A stretch of DNA of 64,000 nucleotides from Aureisphaera galaxeae. Lineage in GTDB: Bacteria > Bacteroidota > Bacteroidia > Flavobacteriales > Flavobacteriaceae. The notes beneath the pieces are model-generated. The model had not been told where the DNA came from. It searched no databases and was given only the letters and a program-made list of their open reading frames with translations. The stretch covers positions 496,001-560,000 of the forward strand of contig NZ_JAQQTF010000004.1 of NCBI RefSeq assembly GCF_028561275.1, written 5' to 3'. Made by a program: the position numbers and the translations under genes. Below, in pieces: positions 17,192 through 26,836 of the stretch (the first letter of the stretch is position 1; every line of letters starts with the position of its first letter).

Positions 17192-19570
17192 ATGATTTTC
17201 AGCACTATATTGAACATAAAGCATTCGTTTTCCGCCCAAGTTTTTCTAATAGTGTTCCTTTTTGTGGGATTCTGTAGTTTTTCGCAAGAAGAAGTATCTC
17301 ATGAAGCATTCTTTAAAGACTATGAATTGTATTTCGACGCACCTCGCGAAGAAATCTTTGTCGACTTACCTAAAGACATATTTTATCCAGAAGAACCCGT
17401 AAAGTTTGCAGGTTATGTTTTCAACAAGAAAGACAATCTGCCTTCCCGGGCCACCACCAATGTGTATTGTGCCATTTTCGATAGTATGGGCCAGTTGGTG
17501 GACCAAAAACTCTTTTATTCAGAAAAAGGGAAGTTTCAAGGTGTTTTGAAAATCCCACCCCGAAAAGGGCCTGGCAACTATTACATCAAAGCCTACACGA
17601 ATTGGATGAAGAACTTTTCGGCCAAATCCATGTATGTTCAAGGCATTTCTGTCATAGATAGTACAACCCTGCACGGTGCAAAGGACAAACCAAGGACAGA
17701 CTATCAGATTACATTTTCCCCAGAAGGCGGTAACTTAATTGGCACGATTGAAAATTCGGTAGGTTTTCGTGTGCTTTCCAATAACACAGCATCCAATATC
17801 CAAAGTTGTGTCTTGGTAGATGCAATGGGTATTGTAGTTGTAGAAAATATCAAGATCAGTTCCATGGGCTATGGAAAATTCAACTTCAATCCCAATCCAT
17901 CCAAGAAGTATACGCTGAAGGTGTATTTAGAAAATGGCGAAGTGATCCAAGAAAACTTGCCAGATACGGTTGAAAATGGAGTTTCAATTTCAGTAAATCC
18001 AATTCCCGAGAAGAATATTGCCGTAAAGATCACTGGAGATCAAAACACAATGGAGTCCATTAAAAGTGCTCCTATCATCATTGCCCTGCATAGGGACGGA
18101 TTGCTCAAACTACTCACACATGATTTGGTAGAAAAGGATAACACCCTGTTTATACCTAAGGAAGAGGCGTTGCCGGGATTGAACAAAATGTCCATTTTTA
18201 ATGGAAATCATGAGTTGCTGGCAGAGCGTCTGTTTTTCAATGATTACGGTTTGGCGAAGTCGAAGAACGAGGTAGTGCTTAGTGAGGCAAAACCCTTACT
18301 GGACTCGGTAGAAGTAGATCTTATGGTTAAGGGGATTAGCAAAAATTCAACCGCCAAAATGAGTCTGTCCGTACTTCCTTTAGAAACTAAGGCACACGAC
18401 TATAACCGATACCTTGGTTCATGGTTTCGGTTACAATCCTATTTTGATGATGCGGTTAGTTCAGGATTGCCTTACCAAGCATGGAACCGATCCAAGCTAT
18501 ACGAACTGGATCTGTTTTTAATGAACCATCAATGGAATAGATACAAATGGGAGGATGTGCTCAATGATCCACCGAAAATAGAGCAGGCCTTTAATAATGG
18601 CATCTCCATTCAAGGTAAACTTAAAGGGGATGCTAGCTTGAAGTTGAAAAAGCTGATGATGTTTCAAAAAAGCGTCGGGGCTTTTTATGAGGCCAAGATT
18701 CAAGGGGATTTCAGCTTTGCATATGAGAATGTCTTTATTATAGAAGAAGAACCACTGCTGTTTTTTGTGACAGACGAAAAGAAGAAAATGTTTTCTGAAA
18801 TTGAACTTTCCTATGCTCCCGAGTACCCAAAGGATGTATTATCGGTTGAGACGATCAACGCGCTCCCTAAGGAGAGTAAAATGGAGTTCAGGGAAACGGA
18901 TAATAGTGAGCTTGTATACTTTCCCGACGCCGAATTATTGGAGGAGGTACTTATAAAGGCGCGTAAGGAACCCAAACTCACTAGAAACAAAGGGTTGACC
19001 GTGGGTGTTTTTGAAGGAAGGAAAATCACCGAAAAGGAGGCCAAAAAGCATATCGATCTTTATCGTTATATGAGAAGATTGGGTTTTAAAGCACGGTTGA
19101 ACGCGCAGACAGGCGAGGTCATAATTCTGCCAAGAATTAGTTTCGACAATCCACCTGTGGTTTATGTGGATGGGTTTAGGGCAGGTAATGTTGTCGATAA
19201 CATGATGTTGGATTCGGTAGACGAGATATATTTCGAGCATTTTGGGGTAGAGGGTAGTGATGGGGGAACCATTTACATTTATAGAAAATATGAAGGCAAG
19301 GAGCGCGCCTCCAATTTATTCCAGAAAATCGCCGAAGTTGGATTTAGTTCGAGTGATCTGGAGAATGATTTTAAATATACGGAGTTCGTAAGAAATACCT
19401 TTTTGTCCTACGCAAATGTTCATTGGCAAGGCGATATAGAGATAGAAGAAGGAAGTACTTACAAGTTTACATTCCCCTCGTACGGACTTATGGAATTCAA
19501 AGTATACATCAATGGGTTTTCAGATAAGGGAGACCTCATATCTTCGTTGCAATATATTTCTTTGGAATAA
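17192..19570 (+). CDS. Exported MG2 / TonB-plug-domain protein without barrel
   Basis: A 792-residue protein. The ATG at 17192 starts a signal peptide ending FCSFSQ; the frame opens 15 codons earlier at TTG. An alpha-2-macroglobulin MG2-like domain (about 35-140, LPKDIFYPEEPVKFAGYV) leads several beta sandwich domains, and the C-terminal part (about 645-710) resembles a TonB-receptor plug (VYVDGFRAGNV, then IYIYRKYEG). No outer-membrane barrel follows, and there is no thioester or helical macroglobulin domain. Proteins of this build are common in Bacteroidota; their task is unknown, but they probably sit in the periplasm or on the outer membrane. Confidence 0.78.
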   Translation: MIFSTILNIKHSFSAQVFLIVFLFVGFCSFSQEEVSHEAFFKDYELYFDAPREEIFVDLPKDIFYPEEPVKFAGYVFNKKDNLPSRATTNVYCAIFDSMGQLVDQKLFYSEKGKFQGVLKIPPRKGPGNYYIKAYTNWMKNFSAKSMYVQGISVIDSTTLHGAKDKPRTDYQITFSPEGGNLIGTIENSVGFRVLSNNTASNIQSCVLVDAMGIVVVENIKISSMGYGKFNFNPNPSKKYTLKVYLENGEVIQENLPDTVENGVSISVNPIPEKNIAVKITGDQNTMESIKSAPIIIALHRDGLLKLLTHDLVEKDNTLFIPKEEALPGLNKMSIFNGNHELLAERLFFNDYGLAKSKNEVVLSEAKPLLDSVEVDLMVKGISKNSTAKMSLSVLPLETKAHDYNRYLGSWFRLQSYFDDAVSSGLPYQAWNRSKLYELDLFLMNHQWNRYKWEDVLNDPPKIEQAFNNGISIQGKLKGDASLKLKKLMMFQKSVGAFYEAKIQGDFSFAYENVFIIEEEPLLFFVTDEKKKMFSEIELSYAPEYPKDVLSVETINALPKESKMEFRETDNSELVYFPDAELLEEVLIKARKEPKLTRNKGLTVGVFEGRKITEKEAKKHIDLYRYMRRLGFKARLNAQTGEVIILPRISFDNPPVVYVDGFRAGNVVDNMMLDSVDEIYFEHFGVEGSDGGTIYIYRKYEGKERASNLFQKIAEVGFSSSDLENDFKYTEFVRNTFLSYANVHWQGDIEIEEGSTYKFTFPSYGLMEFKVYINGFSDKGDLISSLQYISLE

Positions 19571-19630
19571 ATAGGCTTGAATGGTATTAAGGTATCACGA
19601 AATCATGAAGTAATGGACAAGATTACAAAG

Positions 19631-19644
19631 TTTACCTATCTTAG
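19631..19644 (+). promoter_or_regulatory. Promoter core TTTACC-TATCTTAG
   Basis: TATCTTAG (19637-19644) preceded by TTTACC, 23 bases before the ATG at 19668; drives the AraC-VOC-lipoprotein unit. No -33 TTG at standard spacing. Confidence 0.6.
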
Positions 19645-19667
19645 TACAGTACAGCTAACCCAGCGGC

Positions 19668-20057
19668 ATGACGTTTTACGAACAGGAACTTGAAAGAATT
19701 AAAGGAATTGTCTATTCCAACCAAGGACAGGTAGATACCGTTATTGCCATCCGTAACTATATAGAAAACAATTACGATACCGAGTTGAATTTGCAAGTAC
19801 TATCTCATTTTCGGTTTGTTTCCAAGTATCATCTACTGCGGCTCTTCAAAAAATACTATGGACAAACACCCAAGCAGTACTTGGTGGATAAGCGTATTGA
19901 AAAGGCTAAGGAACACCTTAGAAACGGAATGAAAGTTACCGAAACCTGCTTTGCCGTAGGGTTCAAAAGTTTGGGCTCATTTAGTACCTTGTTCAAAACC
20001 AAGACAGGAAAATCACCTACCGAATATCAAAAAGAGCAACTTTCGAGAAGCAAATAA
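19668..20057 (+). CDS. Short AraC-family transcriptional regulator
   Basis: A 129-residue protein that is essentially the AraC DNA-binding domain: two helix-turn-helices (about 38-60 and 88-110) with the signature AVGFKSLGSFSTLFKTKTGKSPTEY. No sensor domain is present, so it may work alone or with a partner. It is followed by two VOC-fold genes, the second a lipoprotein, suggesting local control of these. Confidence 0.9.
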   Translation: MTFYEQELERIKGIVYSNQGQVDTVIAIRNYIENNYDTELNLQVLSHFRFVSKYHLLRLFKKYYGQTPKQYLVDKRIEKAKEHLRNGMKVTETCFAVGFKSLGSFSTLFKTKTGKSPTEYQKEQLSRSK

Positions 20058-20102
20058 AATTTTGATTCTTGAACTTGCGACTTCAATCTTAAATATAACA
20101 TT

Positions 20103-20498
20103 ATGAGAGTAACCATTATGAGCATTCCTGTTCGAGATCAGGAAAAGGCATTTCAATTTTATACCAAAAAACTGGGGTTCCTTAAGAAAGTTGATATGCC
20201 GCTGGAAGGGGGTAATCGATGGTTAACCTTGGTTTCACCAGAGGCTCAGGACGGCCCAGAACTGCTATTGGAACCGGCCCCCATTCATTTCGAACCCTGC
20301 AAAGTGTTTCAAGATGCCCTTATGCAAGCTGGAATTCCTTGGACTGGCTTCGAGGTAGATGATGTGCAGGGAGAATACGACCGACTTACAGAGCTAGGGG
20401 TCGAATTCAGTGTAAAACCCACCGCAATGGGAACAGTAAAAATTGCCGTTTTAAATGACACGTGCGGCAATAACATCCAACTCATGGAAATACTATAA
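20103..20498 (+). CDS. VOC-family protein (glyoxalase/bleomycin-resistance fold)
   Basis: A 131-residue protein with the paired beta-alpha-beta-beta-beta modules of the VOC superfamily: IPVRDQEKAFQFYTKKLGF and a terminal strand ending NNIQLMEIL. The usual first metal ligand position is not histidine here, and Glu128 may serve as the last ligand. The reaction is unknown. 45 bases after the AraC gene. Confidence 0.87.
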   Translation: MRVTIMSIPVRDQEKAFQFYTKKLGFLKKVDMPLEGGNRWLTLVSPEAQDGPELLLEPAPIHFEPCKVFQDALMQAGIPWTGFEVDDVQGEYDRLTELGVEFSVKPTAMGTVKIAVLNDTCGNNIQLMEIL

Positions 20499-20517
20499 AC
20501 CATAAAACACCAACCCA

Positions 20518-21066
20518 ATGAAAAATACTACATCACTCTTTATTTTGGCCTTGCTTTTAGTAGGCTGTTCTAACGTTAAAAATAATGAGGGTCCTAGTGA
20601 GGAATTAATCGCACTACGAACCGAATTGGATAGTTTAAAGAATGCAAAAGCCGAAATCCCTATGGACTCAAAGGGACAGATATCTACATTTTTAACCTTT
20701 CAGGATAACAATTCCGAAGAAGCGATGAACTTCTATATTTCGCTTTTTGAAAATTCAAAAATTACTCACGTTGAGAAATATGGAAAGGACGGCCCAGGGA
20801 AAGAGGGAACCGTCTTTTTTGCCACCTTCGAAATAAATGGAAGTCAATTCGCCTGCAGCGATAGCCCGATGAAACACGAATGGACATTCACACCCGGAGT
20901 TTCCATTTTTGTGGAATGTAAGTCGGATGCGGAAATTCAGAACCTCTTTACAAAACTATCGGAAAACGGAAAAGTTCTTATGCCCTTGAACAACTATGGC
21001 TGGAGCACAAAGTTCGGTTTTATTGAGGACCGATTTGGGGTTTCTTGGCAGTTGAATTTGGAGTAA
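20518..21066 (+). CDS. PhnB-like VOC-domain lipoprotein
   Basis: A 182-residue lipoprotein: lipobox LLLVGC (Cys17), a short coiled segment (24-46), then a complete PhnB/3-dmu-9_3-mt type VOC domain (FLTFQDNNSEEAMNFYISLFENSKI through GWSTKFGFIEDRFGVSWQLN). PhnB-like proteins are normally cytosolic, so export as a lipoprotein is unusual. 19 bases after the preceding VOC gene, hence the same unit as the AraC regulator. Substrate unknown. Confidence 0.83.
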   Translation: MKNTTSLFILALLLVGCSNVKNNEGPSEELIALRTELDSLKNAKAEIPMDSKGQISTFLTFQDNNSEEAMNFYISLFENSKITHVEKYGKDGPGKEGTVFFATFEINGSQFACSDSPMKHEWTFTPGVSIFVECKSDAEIQNLFTKLSENGKVLMPLNNYGWSTKFGFIEDRFGVSWQLNLE

Positions 21067-21107
21067 AATTTTATTCTCAATTCCGTTGAACTGAATAATA
21101 GACTCGT

Positions 21108-21121
21108 TTTCATTACCTTAG
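21108..21121 (+). promoter_or_regulatory. Promoter core TTTCAT-TACCTTAG
   Basis: TACCTTAG (21114-21121) preceded by TTTCAT, 45 bases before the ATG at 21167. Confidence 0.5.
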
Positions 21122-21166
21122 GTGTCTCAGGAATTCTTCGTTTAATAGCCTGTAACAACTAACCAC

Positions 21167-22027
21167 ATGAAAAACTTGATTCAAAAATCGGTATTCCTTT
21201 GGGCTTTGCTCATTTTCGGAATAAATCATGCCCAAAATAAGTCGGACGTACCCTATGGTAGCAATGAAGCCGTCGGTAAAACTGTCGAAATAAATGGGGT
21301 AGATATGTATTATGAAGAATATGGTCAGGGAGAACCATTGCTTCTGGTTCACGGAAACGGCGGTAGTATAAAGAATCTAGATAATCAGATTGAATATTTC
21401 AAGAAGAAATATCGAGTGATCATAGCGGATAATCGTGGCCATGGTAAATCGGGACTTAAAACAGATTCCTTAACCTACAGACAAATAGCAAACGATTTAG
21501 AGGTATTGGTTAAGCAGATCACGAAGGACTCGCTACATATTGTTGGAACCAGTGATGGGGCTATTTTAGGACTTCTTATGGGGATAAATAATGAAGTGAA
21601 AATAAAACGAATAGTTGCATGGGCGGGTAATTTGCGTCCAGACACCACAGCCGTACATGCATGGGCCCCTAATTATGTAAAGAAACGCTGGATCGCTGCC
21701 AAGAAGATAGTAGATGGAGGCAACACCACCGATTTTTGGAATGGCAGATACCAACGTTCTGGTTTGTTATTGTTTCAACCCAATATTGGACATGAAGAAT
21801 TAAAAAATATTACTTCGCCTGTTCTCATTATGGCTGGAGATCGGGATGTAATCAAGAATGTACACTCTGTAGAGATGTATGATCATATACCTAGGGCACA
21901 ACTCTGTATAATGCCAGGTGCCACACATTCTGCACCCTACCTACAACCTAAGCGATTTAATGAAATAGTGGATCGTTTTTTAGCGGAACCTTTTTCCATG
22001 CCCGATTCTAATTGGACGAAAAAATAA
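21167..22027 (+). CDS. Exported alpha/beta hydrolase
   Basis: A 286-residue alpha/beta hydrolase with signal peptide (1-23, ending NHAQ). The oxyanion motif LLVHGNGG, nucleophile elbow GTSDGA (Ser129), acid AGDRD (Asp225) and His254 (GATHSAP) are all present, so it should be active. It resembles the small periplasmic esterase/lactonase group. Own promoter at 21108-21121. Confidence 0.88.
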   Translation: MKNLIQKSVFLWALLIFGINHAQNKSDVPYGSNEAVGKTVEINGVDMYYEEYGQGEPLLLVHGNGGSIKNLDNQIEYFKKKYRVIIADNRGHGKSGLKTDSLTYRQIANDLEVLVKQITKDSLHIVGTSDGAILGLLMGINNEVKIKRIVAWAGNLRPDTTAVHAWAPNYVKKRWIAAKKIVDGGNTTDFWNGRYQRSGLLLFQPNIGHEELKNITSPVLIMAGDRDVIKNVHSVEMYDHIPRAQLCIMPGATHSAPYLQPKRFNEIVDRFLAEPFSMPDSNWTKK

Positions 22028-22034
22028 TTGCTCG

Positions 22035-22048
22035 TTTTGTTATCTTGG
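22035..22048 (+). promoter_or_regulatory. Promoter core TTTTGT-TATCTTGG
   Basis: TATCTTGG (22041-22048) preceded by TTTTGT, starting 8 bases after the hydrolase stop and ending 24 bases before the ATG at 22073. Confidence 0.6.
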
Positions 22049-22072
22049 ATCTCAACTTAATTTTCTAATCCT

Positions 22073-22537
22073 ATGAGCACTTTAAACCCACCCACGGTAG
22101 AATGCCAAATGATGATTCGGAAGTCTGTTTCGGAAGTATTTCGGGCATTTATAGATCCCAATATCACCACCAAATTCTGGTTTACCAAATCCAGTGGGAA
22201 GCTTGAAAAGGGCAAGACAATCACTTGGCAATGGGAAATGTATGGAGTTGCCGCAGATGTAACGATAGTGGAGATTGAACCCGACAAATTGATAAAGATT
22301 GAATGGGGCGACCCTGCAACCACGGTTGATTTCGAATTTACAGAGTTAACCGAAACCACTACCTATGCGGTCATTAAGAATTATGGGTTTCATCAAACAG
22401 GAGCGGAACTTATCCAAGCCATTAAAGACAATACGGGTGGATTCACTACGGTACTAGATGGCTTAAAGGCCTATCTCGAGCACGGTATTGAACTGAATCT
22501 TGTAGGCGATAAGTTTCCGCAAATTGGAGAAAAATAA
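22073..22537 (+). CDS. SRPBCC / AHSA1-like protein
   Basis: A 154-residue START-like ligand-binding protein of the activator-of-Hsp90 type: opening SVSEVFRAFIDPNITTKFWF, central WQWEMYG and the closing amphipathic helix GFTTVLDGLKAYLEHG. It binds a hydrophobic ligand in the family fold; no specific role. Own promoter. Confidence 0.87.
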   Translation: MSTLNPPTVECQMMIRKSVSEVFRAFIDPNITTKFWFTKSSGKLEKGKTITWQWEMYGVAADVTIVEIEPDKLIKIEWGDPATTVDFEFTELTETTTYAVIKNYGFHQTGAELIQAIKDNTGGFTTVLDGLKAYLEHGIELNLVGDKFPQIGEK

Positions 22538-22606
22538 GAACTTGTCTAATCTGCCTTTCCAGATACTCTTAACTTCTAAAATTATCGGTGAGGGAAGATC
22601 AAACAG

Positions 22607-22620
22607 TTTGACTATCTTAG
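22607..22620 (+). promoter_or_regulatory. Promoter core TTTGAC-TATCTTAG
   Basis: TATCTTAG (22613-22620) preceded by TTTGAC, 45 bases before the ATG at 22666. Confidence 0.6.
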
Positions 22621-22665
22621 GACTAAATCATTAATAAATTATAGAGGCTGTAATAATTCATATCA

Positions 22666-23400
22666 ATGGGCATTTTCGGATTTAGGAAAAAGAAAGAATA
22701 TTCGGCAAAGGAAATTTTAAGGCAACTGGATGACTGCGCTATGGGTTTTACATTTCCGATGTTGGACAATGGATATATTTATCCCGTTCATTCTAAATTG
22801 AGCGCTTATCGCGATGAAAGACGATGGGTTTTGATCATTGAAGCAATTGGTTTTAACTATCGAGGAGGTGGACATAATGGAATAACCAATTGTTTACACA
22901 TTTACGGTAACTGTATTGAAACGGCACCGGGAACAGACAATGATAATTTTTTATATATAACGGATGATAGTTCAGTCGTTCCAACTTTTGATCAGGAATA
23001 TCTTGAAAGCTTAAATCCAAAAGCGAAAACAATGATTTTGCGGGATAAAGAGATCACAATTAATCACAATCGGGAATTTTATCTAAACAAAGGGATAGAA
23101 CTTGAAGAAGAAAGCAAAATTTTAGTTTGGGAATTTTTGAGAGGATTAGTTCCTGAATTCAATAGTGATTTTGAGGCTACAGAAGAAGAAATCCGAGCGA
23201 GAATTCCAAGGGATTTGCCAAGGATTATGGAATTGAGCGAATGGCATCATCCTGATTGTGTCAATTCTGAACTTCCAAGCATGAATGAAACATTTAAACA
23301 CTTAGCTAAAGTTTTGGAAACTGGACAAACGGAATTCTATAGACCGACAAAAAAACCAAATAACCATTGGATAAATTGGCCGGATGGGGGAACACTATAG
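22666..23400 (+). CDS. DUF7003-like protein
   Basis: A 244-residue cytosolic protein with the stretch FPMLDNGYIYPVHSKLSAY, then RRWVLIIEAIGFNYRGGGHN and CLHIYGNC, which I recall as the signature of DUF7003 proteins. Function unknown; several families of this size and distribution are orphan immunity-type proteins, but no toxin gene lies beside it. The spacer to 23558 holds no gene. Confidence 0.65.
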   Translation: MGIFGFRKKKEYSAKEILRQLDDCAMGFTFPMLDNGYIYPVHSKLSAYRDERRWVLIIEAIGFNYRGGGHNGITNCLHIYGNCIETAPGTDNDNFLYITDDSSVVPTFDQEYLESLNPKAKTMILRDKEITINHNREFYLNKGIELEEESKILVWEFLRGLVPEFNSDFEATEEEIRARIPRDLPRIMELSEWHHPDCVNSELPSMNETFKHLAKVLETGQTEFYRPTKKPNNHWINWPDGGTL

Positions 23401-23557
23401 AAAATAGATAGTATAGCCATGTGCAACCGTAATTCGATATCATCTGTTTTACTTCCTTTATGTTTTGGCAAACTTCTAGTTAGAATCAGCTTGAATATTG
23501 AAATAAAATAGGAAATGGAGCCAAAAGTTTTCCTAATTAATATCATAAATTAGCTCC

Positions 23558-24364
23558 ATGGATTTGTTCACAATAAAAGAGCCCACAGCACCCGTGGTTC
23601 CCATTGTTATTAGCGTTCCGCATTCGGGAACCCAATTCCCTTCGGAAATTAAAAAGCATTACAAAAAGAGGATGCGAAATTTTGTGGACGATACCGACTG
23701 GTATGTGCACCGACTCTACAATTTTGCACCCAAATTGGGCATTACCCTTATTAAGGCGAATCTAAGCCGATGGGTGATCGATCTAAATAGAGATCCTGAA
23801 AGCGTTCCACTGTACAACGACGGAAGGCTTATCACTACCTGTACGCCCACTACCGATTTTTTCGGGAATGATATCTACAAATCGAAAGCGCTGGAACCAG
23901 ATACCGCTGAAAAGGAACGAAGACTGGAAACCTATTATTGGCCGTATTATAGAAAGATTGAAGCGCTATTAGCAGCGAGGAAAGAGCAATTTGGAAAGGT
24001 ATTGTTGTGGGATGCGCATTCTATTCGGCATCGGGTGAGTACCATTCAAGAAGCCGTGTTTCCCGATATGATTTTGGGGAATAATGACGAGAAAACCGCC
24101 CATCCAGAGCTTATAAGTACAGCCTTAGAAAATCTCAGATCCGGAACATTCGGAGTCAACCACAACGCTCCCTTTAAAGGAGGACATATTACCCGTTATT
24201 TCGGCAAGCCCGAAAACAACGTGCACGCCCTGCAATTGGAAATGAACAAAATCCTGTACATGGACGATAATGAAATTACCTATAACAAAGAAAGGGCCGC
24301 TCAAGTAAAGGCAGTATTGCAAAAAACAATCAAGGGTTTAATAGATACAATGAACTCAATTTAA
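23558..24364 (+). CDS. hutG: N-formylglutamate amidohydrolase
   Basis: A 268-residue FGase-family metal hydrolase, converting N-formylglutamate to glutamate and formate in histidine breakdown. Motifs: ISVPHSGTQFP, DWYVHRLY, VIDLNRDP, LLWDAHSIRH and LQLEMN, in the family order. It lies one base before hutF, which makes its substrate, so the assignment rests on both sequence and neighbour. Confidence 0.92.
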   Translation: MDLFTIKEPTAPVVPIVISVPHSGTQFPSEIKKHYKKRMRNFVDDTDWYVHRLYNFAPKLGITLIKANLSRWVIDLNRDPESVPLYNDGRLITTCTPTTDFFGNDIYKSKALEPDTAEKERRLETYYWPYYRKIEALLAARKEQFGKVLLWDAHSIRHRVSTIQEAVFPDMILGNNDEKTAHPELISTALENLRSGTFGVNHNAPFKGGHITRYFGKPENNVHALQLEMNKILYMDDNEITYNKERAAQVKAVLQKTIKGLIDTMNSI

Positions 24365-24365
24365 C

Positions 24366-25745
24366 ATGACGACATACCATTTCAAAAAACTACTACAAAA
24401 CTCAGGCTGGCTCACCAATGTCAGGGTTACGGTCGACAATAAAGGCATCATCACCGAGATTACCACTTCAGATAGTCAAGATGGGGCGTTCGATAAAGAA
24501 CATTCCATTGCGATTCCTGGTTTTCAGAACGCGCATTCCCATGCGTTTCAGTATGCCATGGCGGGATTGGCAGAACGACATGAAGGCTCGGCAAATCCCG
24601 ATGATTTCTGGGGTTGGCGCGAAGCCATGTATCAATTGGCACTGAGTATGAATCCGGATGAGATGGAAGCCATTGCTACCATGCTGTATTCGGAAATGGC
24701 ACGTCATGGATATACCAACGTGGCCGAATTCCACTATGTACATCACGATAAGGATGGAAAGCCCTATACCAACCTTGCTGAGATGGGCAGCCGATTGATT
24801 GCCGCTGCTAAAACTGCTGGAATTGGGATTACGCTGTGCCCTATATTTTATCAGAAAGGAGGCTTCGGACAACCTCCCAATGATCGACAGAAACGTTTTA
24901 TCTCTCCTACGATCGATGCGTATTTGAAATTGCTGGAATCGAGTCGGGAAGCTTGTAAAAACTACGAGCATGCCAATATTGCAATTGGAATTCACTCCAT
25001 GAGAGGGGTAGAACCCAAGGACATTGCTGAAATTGCAAAATCGGGTCCGCAGGACATTCCTTTTCATATTCACGTTTCGGAACAACTAAAAGAGATCGAA
25101 GACTCCATTGCCTATTTGGGAAAAAGACCGGTAGAATGGATGCTGGAAAATGTTACCATGAATGAACGCTATCACTTGGTACACGCCACGCATCTAACCA
25201 AGCAAGAAACGATTGGATTGGCCCAAAGTGGCGCGAATGTGGTGATTTGCCCAAGTACAGAAGGAAATTTGGGCGATGGTCTCTTTCCTCTGAGAAAATA
25301 TCAAGAAGAAGGTGGAAAATGGAGTATCGGGACCGATAGTCACGTAGGTTTGAATCCTTTGGAAGAATTACGAATACTGGATTATGGGCAACGTCTTATC
25401 TCCCATAAACGAAATACCTATTTCTCACCCCAGCAAGGCGATGGAGGTACCTATGCCATAGAAATGGCTACTGTGGCAGGAAGAAAAGCCATGAATAATT
25501 TTGAAAGTGACTATTTTAAAGTGGGGGAACCTTTCAATGCCTGTATTATCGATGGCACCCATCCTTTACTTGCTAACTGTAGCGATAAAAACTTGGCCTC
25601 TACGATAGTATATGCCACCGATAGTACCATGCAAGAAGGAACCATTTCCCATGGAAAACGAATGATGGAAAACGGAAAGCACATAGGCCAAAATGAGATT
25701 AGGAATGCCTTTCATAAGACGATGCGGGTATTGGGGAGTAGGTAA
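24366..25745 (+). CDS. hutF: Formimidoylglutamate deiminase
   Basis: A 459-residue amidohydrolase-superfamily deiminase that turns N-formimino-L-glutamate into N-formyl-L-glutamate and ammonia. Metal ligands His57 and His59 (NAHSHAFQ), His236 (IHVSEQ) and Asp324 (GTDSH) are in place, with Glu239 and His273 as catalytic candidates. The start lies one base after the hutG stop, indicating translational coupling. hutH, hutU and hutI are not in the window. Length is normal. Confidence 0.94.
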   Translation: MTTYHFKKLLQNSGWLTNVRVTVDNKGIITEITTSDSQDGAFDKEHSIAIPGFQNAHSHAFQYAMAGLAERHEGSANPDDFWGWREAMYQLALSMNPDEMEAIATMLYSEMARHGYTNVAEFHYVHHDKDGKPYTNLAEMGSRLIAAAKTAGIGITLCPIFYQKGGFGQPPNDRQKRFISPTIDAYLKLLESSREACKNYEHANIAIGIHSMRGVEPKDIAEIAKSGPQDIPFHIHVSEQLKEIEDSIAYLGKRPVEWMLENVTMNERYHLVHATHLTKQETIGLAQSGANVVICPSTEGNLGDGLFPLRKYQEEGGKWSIGTDSHVGLNPLEELRILDYGQRLISHKRNTYFSPQQGDGGTYAIEMATVAGRKAMNNFESDYFKVGEPFNACIIDGTHPLLANCSDKNLASTIVYATDSTMQEGTISHGKRMMENGKHIGQNEIRNAFHKTMRVLGSR

Positions 25746-25770
25746 GGGAATGCAGTAATAATATCATGAA

Positions 25771-26439
25771 ATGATTATAGAGATTAATTCCCCTATAGAA
25801 ATCGAAAAGATTAGGTCTCTTTTAGATAAAAATGAGAAGTTGATATTTGCTTTAAAGGAGGGTGAATTTAGTCGAGATTATGTTATAAGCTTGCAGAATG
25901 AATTTTCCAATCATGTAGTTACAGAATTCGAGTGGATAAATAGGATATTGATTGTTCCAAGCATTCCTACTAAGATGGTTATGGAAAATTTGACGGGGTT
26001 CTACGAATGCATCGAACTATTCGATAGGACAGCTCATTCTCTAATGAACCTTTTAGCAGAAACATTTGATATCGATTTAAATAATTCAAATGAATTACAT
26101 CACTTAAAAACGCATAGACTTGCTAAACAAAGTGGGGAAATAGGCAATGCATGGAAGTTTCGCTTTCATGGAATGGGATGTTCTTTTACAAATTCTGTTA
26201 CTGGGCAGTTTTTGGATGTCCAAACCATAAATGGAAAGGAATTTGGGCAATTAGACACTTATTACCTTATGAAGTTTATTCAAACAACAGATTCCTTAAA
26301 AGAAATGGGTTCAATCCTTAATGATGAATCAAATAATATGCAAAAAGTGATTGAAGTATTGCGGTTGAATGGTTATTTGATAGAGTTACCGAACAGAAAT
26401 GGTGCGCTAATTATTAATCGGTATAAGAGAAGCAACTAA
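25771..26439 (+). CDS. Hypothetical protein, possibly DUF6896-like
   Basis: A 222-residue cytosolic protein. The central stretch WKFRFHGMGCSFTNSVTGQ followed by DTYYLMKFI resembles the DUF6896 domain as I remember it, found in some predicted immunity proteins; this is tentative. 25 bases after hutF but with a different character (low GC, Asn-rich), so a functional link to histidine breakdown is unlikely. Confidence 0.55.
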   Translation: MIIEINSPIEIEKIRSLLDKNEKLIFALKEGEFSRDYVISLQNEFSNHVVTEFEWINRILIVPSIPTKMVMENLTGFYECIELFDRTAHSLMNLLAETFDIDLNNSNELHHLKTHRLAKQSGEIGNAWKFRFHGMGCSFTNSVTGQFLDVQTINGKEFGQLDTYYLMKFIQTTDSLKEMGSILNDESNNMQKVIEVLRLNGYLIELPNRNGALIINRYKRSN

Positions 26440-26472
26440 AACCAATCACTAATTGTAATTCTTAAAAACACA

Positions 26473-26712
26473 TTGGACCAGCACGATAAAGCAATAGTAT
26501 TAGAATTGTTGTGGAAAGCAATCAACTTCTTTTATGCGATGGCTATAATCTGTGCCATTATTGTTGGAATTAGGGCTTTGCTCTATATCTTGGGCGGAAT
26601 GACAGATGTAGAAACGAGTAAAAGTGGATTGATTAAAGTTTCTACAGTATTAATTGGTTACATCATTTTCAGGAACATGGTGAAGTCCTATTTCAGGAAG
26701 AAAATTAAGTAA
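26473..26712 (+). CDS. Small membrane protein
   Basis: A 79-residue protein from a TTG start with two hydrophobic segments (about 18-39 and 52-67) and a basic C-terminus. An ATG at 26539 would cut into the first helix. No family recognised. It follows the preceding hypothetical gene by 33 bases. Confidence 0.5.
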   Translation: MDQHDKAIVLELLWKAINFFYAMAIICAIIVGIRALLYILGGMTDVETSKSGLIKVSTVLIGYIIFRNMVKSYFRKKIK

Positions 26713-26769
26713 CAGAATAGTATAATAAAGCCTGGCTATTTTAATTCAAGTCAGAAATTATTGTTACGC

Positions 26770-26783
26770 TTTTGCTATCTTGA
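26770..26783 (+). promoter_or_regulatory. Promoter core TTTTGC-TATCTTGA
   Basis: TATCTTGA (26776-26783) preceded by TTTTGC, 53 bases before the ATG at 26837. Confidence 0.5.
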
Positions 26784-26836
26784 AGACTCATTGTGAAAGA
26801 CCTTTAAAAAACATCGCGATAGCCCTACAGTAGAAA

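Noticed and set aside
24468-25085. Long minus-strand open frame (205 codons) opposite hutF
   Set aside because: It lies wholly inside a strongly conserved gene in the opposite strand, has no start signal or family resemblance, and its residue make-up follows the codon bias of hutF.
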